DNA of 64,000 nucleotides from Eledone cirrhosa (GCA_964016885.1 OZ024742.1:6132104-6196103); one strand, 5' to 3'; numbered from the stretch's first letter, positions 29,691 to 44,300 are shown. Numbers and translations: made by a program. Notes: generated from the letters alone by a model not told the origin.

Positions 29691-32407
29691 GCCGTAATAA
29701 CAACACCAATGGCAACAACAACAACAACTATCATTACAACAACGCTGTAATAACAACATCAATGGCAACATCAACAACAACAACTATCATAGCAACAACG
29801 CTTTAATAACAACACCAATGGCAATATCAACAACAACAACTACCATAGCAACAACGCTGTAATAACAACACCAATGGCAACAGCAACAACAACAACTATC
29901 ATAGCAACAACGCTGTAATAACAACACCAATGGCAACATCAACAACAACAACAACAACAACTATCATAGCAACAACGCTGTAATAACAACACCAATGGCA
30001 ACATCAACAACAACAACAACAACAACAACTATCATAGCAACAACGCTGTAATAACAACACCAATGGCAACATCAACAACAACAACAACAACAACTATCAT
30101 AGCAACAACGCTGTAATAACAACACCAATGGCAACATCAACAACAACAACAACAACAACTATCATAGCAACAACGCTGTAATAACAACACCAATGGCAAC
30201 ATCAACAACAACAACAACAACAACTATCATAGCAACAACGCTTTAATAACAACACCAATGGCAACATCAACAACAACAACAACTATCATAGCAACAACGC
30301 TCTAATAACAACACCAATGGCAACAGCAACAACAACAACAACTATCATAGCAACGACGCTGTAATAACAACACCAATGGCAACAGCAACAACAACAACTA
30401 CCATAGCAACAACGCTGTAATAACAACACCAATGGCAACAGCAACAACAACAACTATCATAGCAACAACGCTGTAATAACAACACCAATGGCAACAGCAA
30501 CAACAACAACAACAATTATCATAACAACAACGCTGTAATAACACAGCAATGGCAATATCAACAACAACAACTATCATAGCAACAACGCTGTAATAACAAC
30601 ACCAATGGCAACAGCAACAACAACAACAACTATCATAGCAACAACGCTGTAATAACAACACCAATGGCAACATCAACAACAACAACAATCATAGCAACAA
30701 CGCTGTAATAACAACACCAATGGCAATAGCAACAACAACAACAACTACTATCATAGCAACAACGCTGTAATAACAACACCAATGGCAACAGCAACAACAA
30801 CAACAACTACTATCATAGCAACAACGCTGTAATAACAACACCAATGGCAACAGCAACAACAACAACAACTATCATAGCAACAACGCTGTAATAACAACAC
30901 CAATGGCAACATCAACAACAACAACTATCATAGCAACAACGCTGTAATAACAACACCAATGGCAACAGCAACAACAACAACAACTATCATAGCAACAACG
31001 CTGTAATAACAACACCAATGGCAACAGCAACAACAACAACAACTACTATCATAGCAACAACGCTGTAATAACAACACCAATGGCAACAGCAACAACAACA
31101 ACAACTACTATCATAGCAACAACGCTGTAATAAGAACACCAATGGCAACAGCAACAGCAACTATCATAGCAACAACGTTGTAATTATAACACCAATGGCA
31201 ACAGCAACAACAACAACTATCATAGCAACAACGCTGTAATAACAACACAAATGGCAACAGCAACAACCACAACAACTCTCATAGCAACAACGCTGTAATA
31301 ACGACAGCAATGGCAACATCAACAACAACAACTATCATAGCAACAACGCTGTAATAAGAACACCAATGGCAACAGCAACAGCAACTATCATAGCAACAAC
31401 GTTGTAATTATAACACCAATGGCAACAGCAACAACAACAACTATCATAGCAACAACGCTGTAATAACAACACAAATGGCAACAGCAACAACAACAACAAC
31501 AACAACTACCATAGCAACAACGCTTTAATAACAACACCAATGGCAACATCAACAACAACAACTATCATAGAAACAACGCTGTAATAACAACACCATTGGC
31601 AACAGCAACAACAACAACAACTATCATAGCAACAACGCTGTAATAACAACACCAATGGCAACATCAACCACGACAACAACAACAACTACCATAGCAACAA
31701 CGCTGTAATAACAACACCAATGGCAACAGCAACAACAACAACTACCATAGCAACAACACTGTAATAACAACACCATTGGCAACAGCAACAACAACAACTA
31801 TCATAGCAACAACGCTGTAATAACAACAACAATGGCAACATCAACAACAACAACAACAACAACTATCATAGCAACAACGCTGTAATAACACAGCAATGGC
31901 AACATCAACAACAACAACTATCATAGCAACAACGCTCTAATAACAACACCAATGGCAACAGCAACAACAACAACAACTATCATAGCAACAACGCTGTAAT
32001 AACAACACCAATGGCAACAGCAACAACAACAACTATCATAGCAACAACGCTGTAATAAAAACACCAATGGCAACATCAACAACAACAACAACAACTATCA
32101 TAGCAACAACGCTGTAATAACAACACCATTGGCAACAGCAACAACAACAACTATCATAGCAACAACGCTGTAATAACAGCACCAATGGCAACAGCAACAA
32201 CAACAACAACAACTATCATAACAACAACGCTGTAATAACACAGCAATGGCAACATCAACAAAAACAACAATCATAGCAACAACGCTGAAATAACAACACC
32301 AATGGCAACAGCAACAACAACAACTACTATCATAGCAACAACGCTGTAATAACAACACCAATGGCAACATCAACAACAACAACTATCATAGCAACAACGC
32401 TGTGATA
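29691..32407 (+). repeat. Satellite A core block S4 (type 2)
   Basis: Markers occur at 29,691, 29,800, 31,668, 32,284 and 32,399, with intervals of 109, 1,868, 616 and 115 bp. It matches S2 to within one 3-bp step, so S2 and S4 are the closest pair. Small differences from S2 include a CAATATC for CAACATC change near 30,555. Confidence 0.88.
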
Positions 32408-34520
32408 ACAACACCAATGGCAACAGTAACAACAACAACAACTATCATAGCAACAACGCTGTAATAAAAACACCAATGGCAACAGCAACAACAACAACTA
32501 TCATAGCAACAACGCTGTAATAACAACAGCAATGGCAACATCAACAACAACTATCATTACAACAACGTTGTAATAACAACACCATTGGCAACAGCAACAA
32601 CAACAACAACTATCATAGCAACAACGCTGTAATAATAACACCAATGCCAACAACAACAACAACAACTATCAGAGCAACCACGCTGTAATAACAACAGCAA
32701 TGGCAACAGCAACAACAACGACTATCATAGCAACAACGCTGTAATAACAACAGCAATGGCAACAGCAACAACAACAACTATCATAGCAACAACGCTGTAA
32801 TAACAACACCAATGGCAACATCAACAACAACAACTATCATAGCAACAACGCTGTAATAACAACACCAATGGCAACAGCAACAACAACAACTATCATAGCA
32901 ACAACGCTGTAATAACAACACCAATGGCAACAGCAACAACAACAACTATCATAGCAACAACGCTGTAATAACAACACCAATGGCAACAACAACAACAACT
33001 ATCATAGCAACCACGCTGTAATAACAACAGCAATGGCAACAGCAACAACAACGACTATCATAGCAACAACGCTGTAATAACAACAGCAACAACAACAACT
33101 ATCATAGCAACAACGCTGTAATAACAACACCAATGGCAACAGCAACAACAACAACTATCATTGCAACAACGCTGTAATAACAAAACCAATGGCAACAGCA
33201 ACAACAGCAACTATCATAGCAACAACGCTGTAATAACAACAGCAATGGCAACAGCAACAACAACAACTATCATAGCAACAACGCTGTAATAACAAAACCA
33301 ATGGCAACAGCAACAACAGCAACTATCATAGCAACAACGCTGTAATAACAACAGCAATGGCAACAGCAACAACAACAACTTTCATAGCAACAACGCTGTA
33401 ATAACAACACCAATGGCAACAGCAACAACAACAACTATCATAGCAACAACGCTGTAATAACAACACCAATGGCAACAGCAACAACAACAACAACTATCAT
33501 AGCAACAACGCTGTAATATCAACACCAGTGGCAACAGCAACAACAACAACTATCATAGCAACAACGCTGTAATAACAACACCAAAGGCAACAGCAACAGC
33601 AACAACAACAACTATCATAGCAACAACGCTGTAATAAGAACACCAATGGCAAAAGCAACGGCAACTATCATAGCAACAACGTTGTAATTATAACACCAAT
33701 GTCAACAGCAACAACAACAACTATCATAGCAACAACGCTGTAATAACAACACAAATGGCAACAGCAACAACAACAACAACTCTCACCACAACAACGCTGT
33801 AATAACGACAGCAATGGCAACATCAACAACAACAACTATCATAGCAACAACGCTGTAATAACAACACCAATGGCAACAACAACAACTATCATAGCAACAA
33901 CGCTGTAATAACAACACCATTGGCAACAGCAACAACAACAAAAACTATGATAGCAACAACGCTGTAATAACAACACCAATGGCAACATCAACAACCACAA
34001 CTATCATAGCAACAACGCTGTAATAACAACACCAATGGCAACAGCAACAGCAACAACTATCATAGCATCAACGCTGTAATAACAACACAAATGGCAACAG
34101 CAACAACAACAACTATCATAGCAACAACGATGTAATAACAACACCAATGGCAACAGCAACAACAACAACTATCATAGCAACAACGCTGTAATAACAACAG
34201 CAATGGCAACAACAACAACAACAACTATCATAGCAACAACGCTGTAATAACAACACTAATGTCAACAGTAACAACAACAACTATGATAGCAACAACGCTG
34301 AAATAAAAACACCAATGGCAACAGCAACAACAACACGTATCATAGCAACAACGCTGTAATAACAATACCAATGGCAACATCAACAACAACAACTATCATA
34401 GCAACAACGCTGTAATAACAACACCAATGGCAACAGCAACAACAACAACTATCATAGCAACAACGCTGTAATAACAACACCAATGGCAACAGCAACAACA
34501 ACAACTATCATAGCAACAAC
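32407..34520 (+). repeat. Type 2 tail block, copy II
   Basis: This is the second copy of 17,680-19,795 with the same marker order: CCAGTGG near 33,524, CCAAAGG near 33,583 and ACACGTATC near 34,337. The constant 14,727-bp offset over 2.1 kb shows almost no length change since duplication. That is unusual for CAA-tract monomers and suggests the duplication is recent. Confidence 0.86.
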
Positions 34521-37500
34521 GCTCTAATAAAAACACCAATGGCAACAGCAACAACAACACGTATCATAGCAACAACGCTGTAATAACAACACCAATGGCA
34601 ACATCAACAACAACAACTATCATAGCAACAACGCTGTAATAAAAACACCAATGGCAACAACAACAACAACACGTATCATAGCAACAACGCTGTAATAACA
34701 ACACCAATGGCAACATCAACAACAACAACTATCATAGCAACAACGCTGTAATAACAACACCAATGGCAACAGCAACAACAACAACTATCATAGCAACAAC
34801 GCTGTAATAACAACACCAATGGCAACAGCAACAACAACAACAATCATAGCAACAACGCTGTAATAACAACACCAATGGCAACAGCAACAACAACAACTAC
34901 TATCATAGCAACAACGCTGTAATAACAACACCAATGGCAACAGCAACAACAACAACTATCATAGCAACAACGCTGTAATAACAACACCAATGGCAACATC
35001 AACAACAACAACTATCATAGCAACAACGCTGTAATAACAACACCATTGGCAACAGCAACAACAACAACTATCATAGCAACAACGCTGTAATAACAACACC
35101 AATGGCAACAGCAACGACAACAACTATCATAGCAACAACGCTGTAATAACAACACCAATGGCAACAGCAACAACAACAACTATCATAGCAACAACGTTGT
35201 AATTATAACACCAATGGCAACAGCAACAACAACAACTATCATAGCAACAACGCTTTAATAACAATCCCAATGGCAACAGCAACAACAACAACTATCATAG
35301 CAACAACGCTGTGATAACAACACCAATGGCAACAGCAACAACAGCAACAACTATCATAGCAACAGCGATGTAATAACAACACCATTGGCAACAACAACAA
35401 CAACTAGCATAGCAACAACGCTTTAATAAAAACACCAATGGCAACAGCAACAACAACAACTATCATAGCAACAACGCTGTAATAACAACAGCAATGGCAA
35501 CATCAACAACAACAACTATCATAGCAACAACGCTGTAATAACAACACCAATGGCAACAGAAACAACAACAACTACCATAGCAACAACGCTGTAATAACAA
35601 CACCAATGGCAACAGCAACAACAACAACTACCATAGCAACAACGCTGTAATAACAACACCAATGGCAACAGCAACAACAACAACTATCATAGCAACCACG
35701 CTGTAATAACAACAGCAATGGCAAGAGCAACAACAACGACTATCATAGCAACAACGCTGTAATAACAACAGCAATGGCAACAGCAACAACAACAACTATC
35801 ATAGCAACAACGCTGTAATAACAACACCAATGGCAACAGCAACAACAACAACTATCATAGCAACAACGCTGTAATAACAAAACCAATGGCAACAGCAACA
35901 ACAACAACTATCATAGCAACAACGCTGTAATAACAACAGCAATGGCAACAGCAACAACAACAACTATCATAGCAACAACGCTGTAATAACAACAGCAATG
36001 GCAACAGCAACAACAACAACTATCATAGCAACAACGCTGTAATAACAACAGCAATGGCAACAGCAACAACAACAACTTTCATAGCAACAACGCTGTAATA
36101 ACAACACCAATGGCAACAGCAACAACAACAACAACTATCATAGCAACAACGCTGTAATATCAACACCAGTGGCAACAGCAACAACAACAACTATCATAGC
36201 AACAACGCTGTAATAACAACACCAAAGGCAACAGCAACAGCAACAACAACAACTATCATAGCAACAACGCTGTAATAAGAACACCAATGGCAAAAGCAAC
36301 AGCAACTATCATAGCAACAACGTTGTAATTATAACACCAATGGCAACAGCAACAACAACAACTATCATAGCAACAACGCTGTAATAACAACACAAATGGC
36401 AACAGCAACAACAACAACTCTCACAGCAACAACGCTGTAATAACGACAGCAATGGCAACATCAACAACAACAACTATCATAGCAACAACGCTGTAATAAC
36501 AACACCAATGGCAACAACAACAACTATCATAGCAACAACGTTGAAATAACAACACCATTGGCAACAGCAACAACAACAACAACTATGATAGCAACAACGC
36601 TGTAATAACAACACCAATAGCAACATCAACAACCACAACTATCATAGCAACAACGCTGTAATAACAACACCAATGGCAACAGCAACAACAACAACTATCA
36701 TAGCATCAACGCTGTAATAACAACACAAATGGCAACAGCAACAACAACTATCATAGCAACAACGCTGTAATAACAACACCAATGGCAACAGCAACAACAA
36801 CAACTATCATAGATACAACGCTGTAATAACAACAGCAATGGCAACAACAACAACAACAACTATCATAGCAACAACGCTGTAATAACAACACCAATGGCAA
36901 CAGCAACAACAACAACTATCATAGCAACAACGCTGTAATAAAAACACCAATGGCAACAGCAACAACAACACGTATCATAGCAACAACGCTGTAATAACAA
37001 CACCAATGGCAAAATCAACAACAACTATCATTGCAACAACGCTGTAATAACAACACCAATGGCAACAGCAACAACAACAACTATCATAGCAACAACGCTG
37101 TAATAACAACACCAATGGCAACAGCAACAACAACAACTATCATAGCAACAACGCTGTAATAAAAACACCAATGGCAACAGCAACAACAACACGTATCATA
37201 GCAACAACGCTGTAATAACAACACCAATGGCAACATCAACAACAACAACTATCATAGCAACAACGCTGTAATAAAAACACCAATGGCAACAACAACAACA
37301 ACACGTATCATAGCAACAACGCTGTAATAACAACACCAATGGCAACATCAACAACAACAACTATCATAGCAACAACGCTGTAATAACAACACCAATGGCA
37401 ACAGCAACAACAACAACTATCATAGCAACAACGCTGTAATAACAACACCAATGGCAACAGCAACAACAACAACAACTATCATAACAACAACGCTGTAATA

Positions 37501-40500
37501 ACACAGCGATGGCAACATCAACAACAACAACAATCATAGCAACAACGCTGAAATAACAACACCAATGGCAACAGCAACAACAACAACTACTATCATAGCA
37601 ACAACGCTGTAATAACAACACCAATGGCAACATCAACAACAACAACTATCATAGCAACAACGCTGTAATAACAACACCAATGACAACAGCAACAACAACA
37701 ACTATCATAGCAACAACGCTGTAATAACAACAACAATGGCAACATCAACAAAAACAACTATCATAGCAACAACGCTGTAATAACTACACCAATGGCAACA
37801 ACAACAACTATCATAGAAACAACGCTGTAATAACAACACCAATGGCAACAACAACAACAACAACTAGCATAGCAACAACGCTGTAATAACAACACCAATG
37901 GCAACAGCAACAACAACAACTACCATAGCAACAACGCTGTAATAACAACACCATTGGCAACAGCAACAACAACAACAACTATCATAGCAACAACGCTGTA
38001 ATAACAACACCAATGGCAACATCAACAACAACAACAACAACAACTATCATAGCAACAACGCTGTAATAACACAGCAATGGCAACATCAACAACAACAACT
38101 ATCATAGCAACAACGCTCTAATAACAACACCAATGGCAACAGCAACAAGAACAACTATCATAGCAACAACGCTGTAATAACAACACCAATGGCAACATCA
38201 ACAACAACAACAACAACTATCATAGCAACAACGCTGTAATAACAACACCATTGGCAACAGCAACAACAACAACAACTATCATAGCAACAACGCTGTAATA
38301 ACAGCACCAATGGCAACAGCAACAACAACAACAACAACTATCATAGCAACAACGCTGTAATAACAACACCGTTGGCAACAGCAACAACAACAACAACTAT
38401 CATAGCAACAACGCTGTAATAACACAGCAATGGCAACATCAACAACAACAACAATCTTAGCAACAACGCTGAAATAACAACACCAATGGCAACAGCAACA
38501 ACAACAACTACTATCATAGCAACAACGTTGTAATAACAACACCAATGGCAACATCAACAACAACAACTATCATAGCAACAACGCTGTGATAACAACACCA
38601 ATGGCAACAGCAACAACAACAACAACTATCATAGCAACAACGCTGTAATAAAAACACCAATGGCAACAGCAACAACAACAACTATCATAGCAACAACGCT
38701 GTAATAACAACAGCAATGGCAACATCAACAACAACAACTATCATAGCAACAACGCTGTAATAACAAAACCAATGGCAACAGCAACAACAACAACTATCAT
38801 AGCAACAACGCTGTAATAACACAGCAATGGCAACAGCAACAACAACAACTATCATAGCAACAACGCTGTAATAACAACACCAATGGCAACAGCAACAACA
38901 ACAACTATCATAGCAACAACGCTGTAATAACAACACCAATGGCAACAGCAACAACAACAACTATCATAGCAACAACGCTGTAATAACACAGCAATGGCAA
39001 CAGCAACAACAACAACTATCATAGCAACAACGCTGTAATAACAACACCAATGGCAACAGCAACAACAACAACTATCATAGCAACAACGCTGTAATAACAA
39101 CACCAATGGCAACAGCAACAACAACAACAACAACTATCATAGCAAGAACGCTGTAATATCAACACCAGTGGCAACAGCAACAACAACAACTATCATAGCA
39201 ACAACGCTGTAATAACAACACCAAAGGCAACAGCAACAGCAACAACAACAACTATCATAGCAACAACGCTGTAATAAGAACACCAATGGCAACAGCAACA
39301 GCAACTATCATAGCAACAACGTTGTAATTATAACACCAATGGCAACAGCAACAACAACAACTATCATAGCAACAACGCTGTAATAACAACACAAATGGCA
39401 ACACCAACAACCACAACAACTCTCATAGCAACAACGCTGTAATAACGACAGCAATGGCAACATCAACAACAACAACTATCATAGCAACAACGCTGTAATA
39501 AGAACACCAATGGCAACAGCAACAGCAACTATCATAGCAACAACGTTGTAATTATAACACCAATGGCAACAGCAACAACAACAACTATCATAGCAACAAC
39601 GCTGTAATAACAACACAAATGGCAACAGCAACAACAACAACAACTCTCATAGCAACAACGCTGTAATAACGACACCAATGGCAACATCAACAACAACAAC
39701 TATCATAGCAACAACGCTGTAATAACAACACAAATGGCAACAGCAACAACAACAACAACTCTCATAGCAACAACGCTGTAATAACAACACCAATGGCAAC
39801 ATCAACAACAACAACTATCATAGCAACAACGCTGTAATAACAACACCAATGGCAACAACAACAACTATCATAGAAACAACGCTGTAATAACAACACCAAT
39901 GGCAACAACAACAACAACAACTAGCATAGCAACAACGCTGTAATAACACAGCAATGGCAACAGCAACAACAACAACTATCATAGCAACAACGCTGTAATA
40001 ACAACACCAATGGCAACAGCAACAACAACAACTATCATAGCAACAACGCTGTAATAACAACACCAATGGCAACAGCAACAACAACAACAACTATCATAGC
40101 AACAACGCTGTAATAACAACACCAATGGCAACATCAACAACATCAACTATCATAGCAACAACGCTGTAATAACAACACCAATGGCAACAACAACAACTAT
40201 CATAGCAACAACGTTGTAATAACAACACCATTGGCAACAGCAACAACAACAACAACTATGATAGCAACAATGCTGTAATAACAACACCAATGGCAACATC
40301 AACAACCACAACTATCATAGCAACAACGCTGTAATAACAACACCAATGGCAACAGCAACAACAACAACTATCATAGCATCAACGCTGTAATAACAACACA
40401 AATGGCAACAGCAACAACAACAACTATCATAGCAACAACGCTGTAATAACAACACCAATGGCAACAACAACAACAACAACTATCATAGCAACAACGCTGT

Positions 40501-41340
40501 AATAACAACACCAATGGCAACAGCAACAACAACAACTATCATAGCAACAACGCTGTAATAACGACAGCAATGGCAACATCAACAACAACAACTATCATAG
40601 CAACAACGCTGTAATAACAACACCAATGGCAACAGCAACAGCAACTATCATAGCAACAACGTTGTAATAACAACACCAATGGCAACAGCAACAACAACAA
40701 CTATCATAGCAACAACGTTGTAATAACAACAACAATGGCAACATCAACAACAACAACTATCATAGCAACAACGCTGTAATAACAACACCAATGGCAACAT
40801 CAACAACAACAGCTATCATAGCAACAACGTTGTAATAACAACACCAATGGCAACAGCAACAACAACAACTATCATAGCAACAACGCTGTAATAACAACAC
40901 CAACGGCAACAGCAACAACAACAACTATCATAGCAACAACGCTCTAATAACAACACCATTGGCAACAGTAACAGCAACAACTATCATAGCAACAACGCTG
41001 TAATAACAAAACCAATGGCAACAGCAACAACAACAACATCTATCATAGCAACAACGCTGTAATAACAACACCAATGGCAACAGCAACAGCAACAACAACT
41101 ATCATAGCAACAACGCTGTAATAACAACACCAATGGCAACAGCAACAACAACAACATCTATCATAGCAACAACGCTGTAATAACAACACCAATGGCAACA
41201 GCAACAACAACAACTATCATAGCAACAATGCTGTAATAACAACACCAATGGCAACAACAACAACAACAACATCTATCATAGCAACAACGCTGTAATAACA
41301 ACACCAATGGCAACAGCAACAACAACAACTATCATAGCAA
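34520..41340 (+). repeat. Satellite A, mixed distal block up to the junction
   Basis: These are monomers outside the 15-kb duplication but related to its type 2 tail. ACACGTATC recurs near 34,559, 34,672, 36,970, 37,192 and 37,305. The CCAGTGG plus CCAAAGG pair recurs near 36,168/36,226 and 39,168/39,228. GCTGAAATAAC monomers at about 37,549 and 38,468 show two partial relatives of the core. A three-monomer unit of 167 bp is repeated at 38,821 and 38,988 (ACACAGC form). The last few monomers carry ACATCTATCATAG (near 41,037, 41,154 and 41,270), spaced about 117 bp, a two-monomer step. Confidence 0.82.
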
Positions 41341-41352
41341 CACAACGTTCCC
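41330..41352. other. Junction between satellite A and satellite B
   Basis: Satellite A runs normally to CTATCATAGCAA at 41,340. The next bases, CACAACGTTCCCCC, are satellite B. In A the sequence after ATAG would be CAACAACGCTG; in B the sequence before GTTC is ACCCACAACG. The switch falls within the CAAC/ACAACG motif common to both, so the exact crossover cannot be placed to better than a few bases. There is no unique spacer, no inverted repeat, no target-site duplication and no transposon end. The first B monomers carry a TTTTCAACGG change but are otherwise typical. Confidence 0.93.
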
Positions 41353-44300
41353 CCTTTTCAACGGCACCCACAACGTTCGTCCTTATCAACGGCACCTACA
41401 ACGTTCCCCCTTATCAACGGCAGCCACAACGTTCGTCCTTATCAACGGCACCCACAACGTTCCCCCTTATCAACGGCACCCACAACGTTCGTCCATATCA
41501 ACGACACCCACAACGTTCCCCCTTATCAACGGCACCCACAACGTTCGTCCTTATCAACGACACCCACAACCTTCCCCCTTATCAACGGCACCCACAACGT
41601 TCCCCCTTATCAACGGCACCCATAACGTTCCCCCTTATCAACGACACCCACAACGTTCGTCCTTATCAACGACACGCACAACGTTCCCCCTTATCAACGG
41701 CACCCACAGCGTTCGTCCTTATCAACGACACCCACAACGTTCGTCCTTATCAACGACTCTCACAACGTTCCCCCTTATCAACGACACCCACAACGTTCGT
41801 CCTTATCAACGACACCCACAACGTTCGTCCTTATCAATGGCACCCACAACGTTCGTCCTTATCAACGGCACCCACAGCGTTCCCCCTTATCAACGAAATC
41901 CACAGCGTTCGTCATTATCAACGGCACCCACAGCGTTCCCCCTTATCAACGACACCCACAACGTTCGTCCATATCAACGGCACCCACAACGTTCCCCCTT
42001 ATCAACGACACCCACAACGTTCGTCCTTATCAACGACACCCACAGCGTTCCCCCTTATCAACGACACCCACAACGTTCGTCCATATCAACGACACCCACA
42101 GCGTTACCCCTCATCAACGACACACACAACGTTCCCACTTATGAACGGCACCCACAATGTTCGTCCTTATCAACGACACCCACAACGTTCGTCCTTATCA
42201 ACGACACCCACACGTTCCCCCTTATAAAGGCACCCACAGCGTCCCCCTTATCAACGACACCCACAGCGTTCCCCCTTATCACCGACACCCACAACGTTCG
42301 TCCTTATCAACGACACCCACAGCGTTCCCCCTTATCAACGGCACCCACAACGTTCGTCCTTATCAACGACACACACAACGTTCGTCCTTATCAACGACAC
42401 CCACAACGTTCGTCCTTATCAACGACACTCACAACGTTCGTCCTTATCAACGACACCCACAACGTTCCCCCTTATCAACGGCACCCACAACGTTCGTCCT
42501 TATCAACGGCACCCACAACGTTCCCCCTTATCAACGACACCCACAACGTTCGTCCTTATCAACGACACCCACAACGTTCCCCCTTATCAACGGCACCCAC
42601 AACGTTCGTCCTTATCAACGACACCCACAACGTTCGTCCTTATCAACGACACCCACAACGTTTCCCCTTATCAACGACACCCACAACGTTCGTCCTTATC
42701 AACGACACCCACAACGTTCGTCCTTATCAATGGCACCCACATCGTTCGTCCTTATCAACGGCACCCACAGCGTTCCCCCTTATCAACGACACCCACAGCG
42801 TTCGTCATTATCAACGGCACACACAGCGTTCCGCCTTATTAACGACACCCACAACGTTCGTCCATATCAACGGCACCCACAACGTTCCCCCCTTATCAAC
42901 GACACCCACAACGTTCGTCCTTATCAACGACACCCATACCGTTCCCCCTTATCAACGACAGCCACAACGTTCCCCCTTATCAACGGCACCCACAGCGTTC
43001 CCCCTTATCAACGACACCCACAACGTTCGTCCATATCAACGACACCGACAGGGTTACCCCTCATCAACGACACCCACAACGTTCCCCCTTATCAACTGCA
43101 CCCACAGCGTTCCCCCTTATCAACGGCACCCACAATGTTCGTCCTTATCAACGACACCCACAACGTTCCCCCTTATCAACGACACCCACAACGTTCGTCC
43201 TTATCAACGACACCCACAACGTTCGTCCTTATCAACGACACCCACAACGTTCCCCCTTATCAACGACACCCACAGCGTTCCCCCTTATCAACGGCACCCA
43301 CAACCTTCCCCCTTATCAACGGCACCCACAACGTTGCCCCTTATCAACGGCACCCACAACGTTCCCCCTTATAAACGGCACCCACAACGTTCGTCCTTAT
43401 CAACGACACCCACAACGTTCGTCCTTATCAACGACACTCACAACGTTCGTCCTTATCAACGACTCTCACAACGTTCCCCCTTATCAACGACACCCACAAC
43501 GTTCGTCCTTATCAACGACACCCACAACGTTCGTCCTTATCAATGGCACCCACAACGTTCGTCCTTATCAACGGCACCCACAGCGTTCCCCCTTATCAAC
43601 GACACCCACAGCGTTCGTCATTATCAACGGCACCCACAGCGTTCCCCCTTATCAACGACACCCACAACGTTCGTCCATATCAACGGCACCCACAACGTTC
43701 CCCCTTATCAACGACACCCACAACGTTCGTCCTTATCAACGACACCCACAGCGTCCCCCCTTATCAACGACACCCACAACGTTCCCCCTTATCAACGGCA
43801 CCCACAGCGTTCCCCCTTATCAACGACACCCACAACGTTCGTCCATATCAACGACACCCACAGCGTTACCCCTCATCAACGACACCCACAACGTTCCCCC
43901 TTATGAACGGCACTCACAATGTTCGTCCTTATCAACGACACCCACAACGTTCGTCCTTATCAACGGCTCCCACAACGTTCGTCCTTATCAACGATACCAA
44001 ACAACGTTCCCCCTTATCAACGGCACCCACACACAGCGTTCCCGTTTATCAACGACACCCACAACGTTCCCCCTTATCAACGGCACCCACAGCGTTCCCC
44101 CTTATCAACGACACCCACAACGTTCGTCCTTATCAACGACACCCACACGTTCCCCCTTATAAAGGCACCCACAGCGTCCCCCCTTATCAACGACACCCAC
44201 AGCGTTCCCCCTTATCACCGACACCCACAACGTTCGTCCTTATCAACGACACCCACAGCGTTCCCCCTTATCAACGGCACCCACAACGTTCGTCCTTATC

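Larger units (their letters stand above)
19796..34520 (+). repeat. Satellite A, ~15-kb tandem duplication, copy II
   Basis: This repeats the marker order of copy I. Matching points give offsets of 15,454 at the ACAGAGC start, 15,131 at the GGCAGCAGC monomer (14,356 and 29,487), 14,730 at the GCCGTAATAAC and GCTTTAATAAC monomers, and 14,727 through the tail. Similarity stops abruptly: copy I continues after 19,794 with GCTGTAATAACAGAGC, whereas the equivalent point at about 34,521 reads GCTCTAATAAAAACACC. That break marks the right end of the duplicated unit. Confidence 0.82.
1..41340 (+). repeat. Satellite A array, 56-bp monomer with an internal (CAA)n tract
   Basis: This is a continuous head-to-tail array. 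Each monomer reads CAACGCTGTAATAAC, AACACCAATGGC, AACAGC or AACATC, a (CAA)n run, then CTATCATAG. The basic period is 56 bp, counted for example from 3,707 to 3,763. Most other lengths differ by multiples of 3 through the CAA run. A common 55-bp form reads TAACACAGCAATGG, with one base lost (for example near 395, 1,235, 9,720 and 15,812). The consensus has 27 A, 16 C, 7 T and 6 G. Every monomer I read has the same orientation. Both strands carry stops in each monomer cycle (TAATAA and TAG on +), so only short Leu/Cys/Val-rich open frames of 60-136 codons exist, all on the minus strand. I do not recognise the family and cannot assign a function. No gene, RNA gene or transposon interrupts the array. 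Confidence 0.97.

Noticed and set aside
265..40090. Minus-strand open frames of 60-136 codons rich in Leu, Cys and Val (for example 9,568-9,978)
   Set aside because: They are translations of the reverse complement of CAA-rich monomers, repeat many times at satellite periods, and have no start context or domain.
1..41340. CAA/CAG tract as a polyglutamine coding exon
   Set aside because: Each monomer has TAATAA and TAG, and the 56-bp period shifts frame, so no long + frame survives in satellite A.
41330..41352. Transposon end or integration site at the junction
   Set aside because: No terminal repeat, target-site duplication, poly-A tail or foreign sequence lies on either side.
41307..42227. 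306-codon open frame crossing the A/B junction
   Set aside because: It starts in an ordinary A monomer ATGGCAAC and continues into the stop-free B array. It only reflects the position of the junction.
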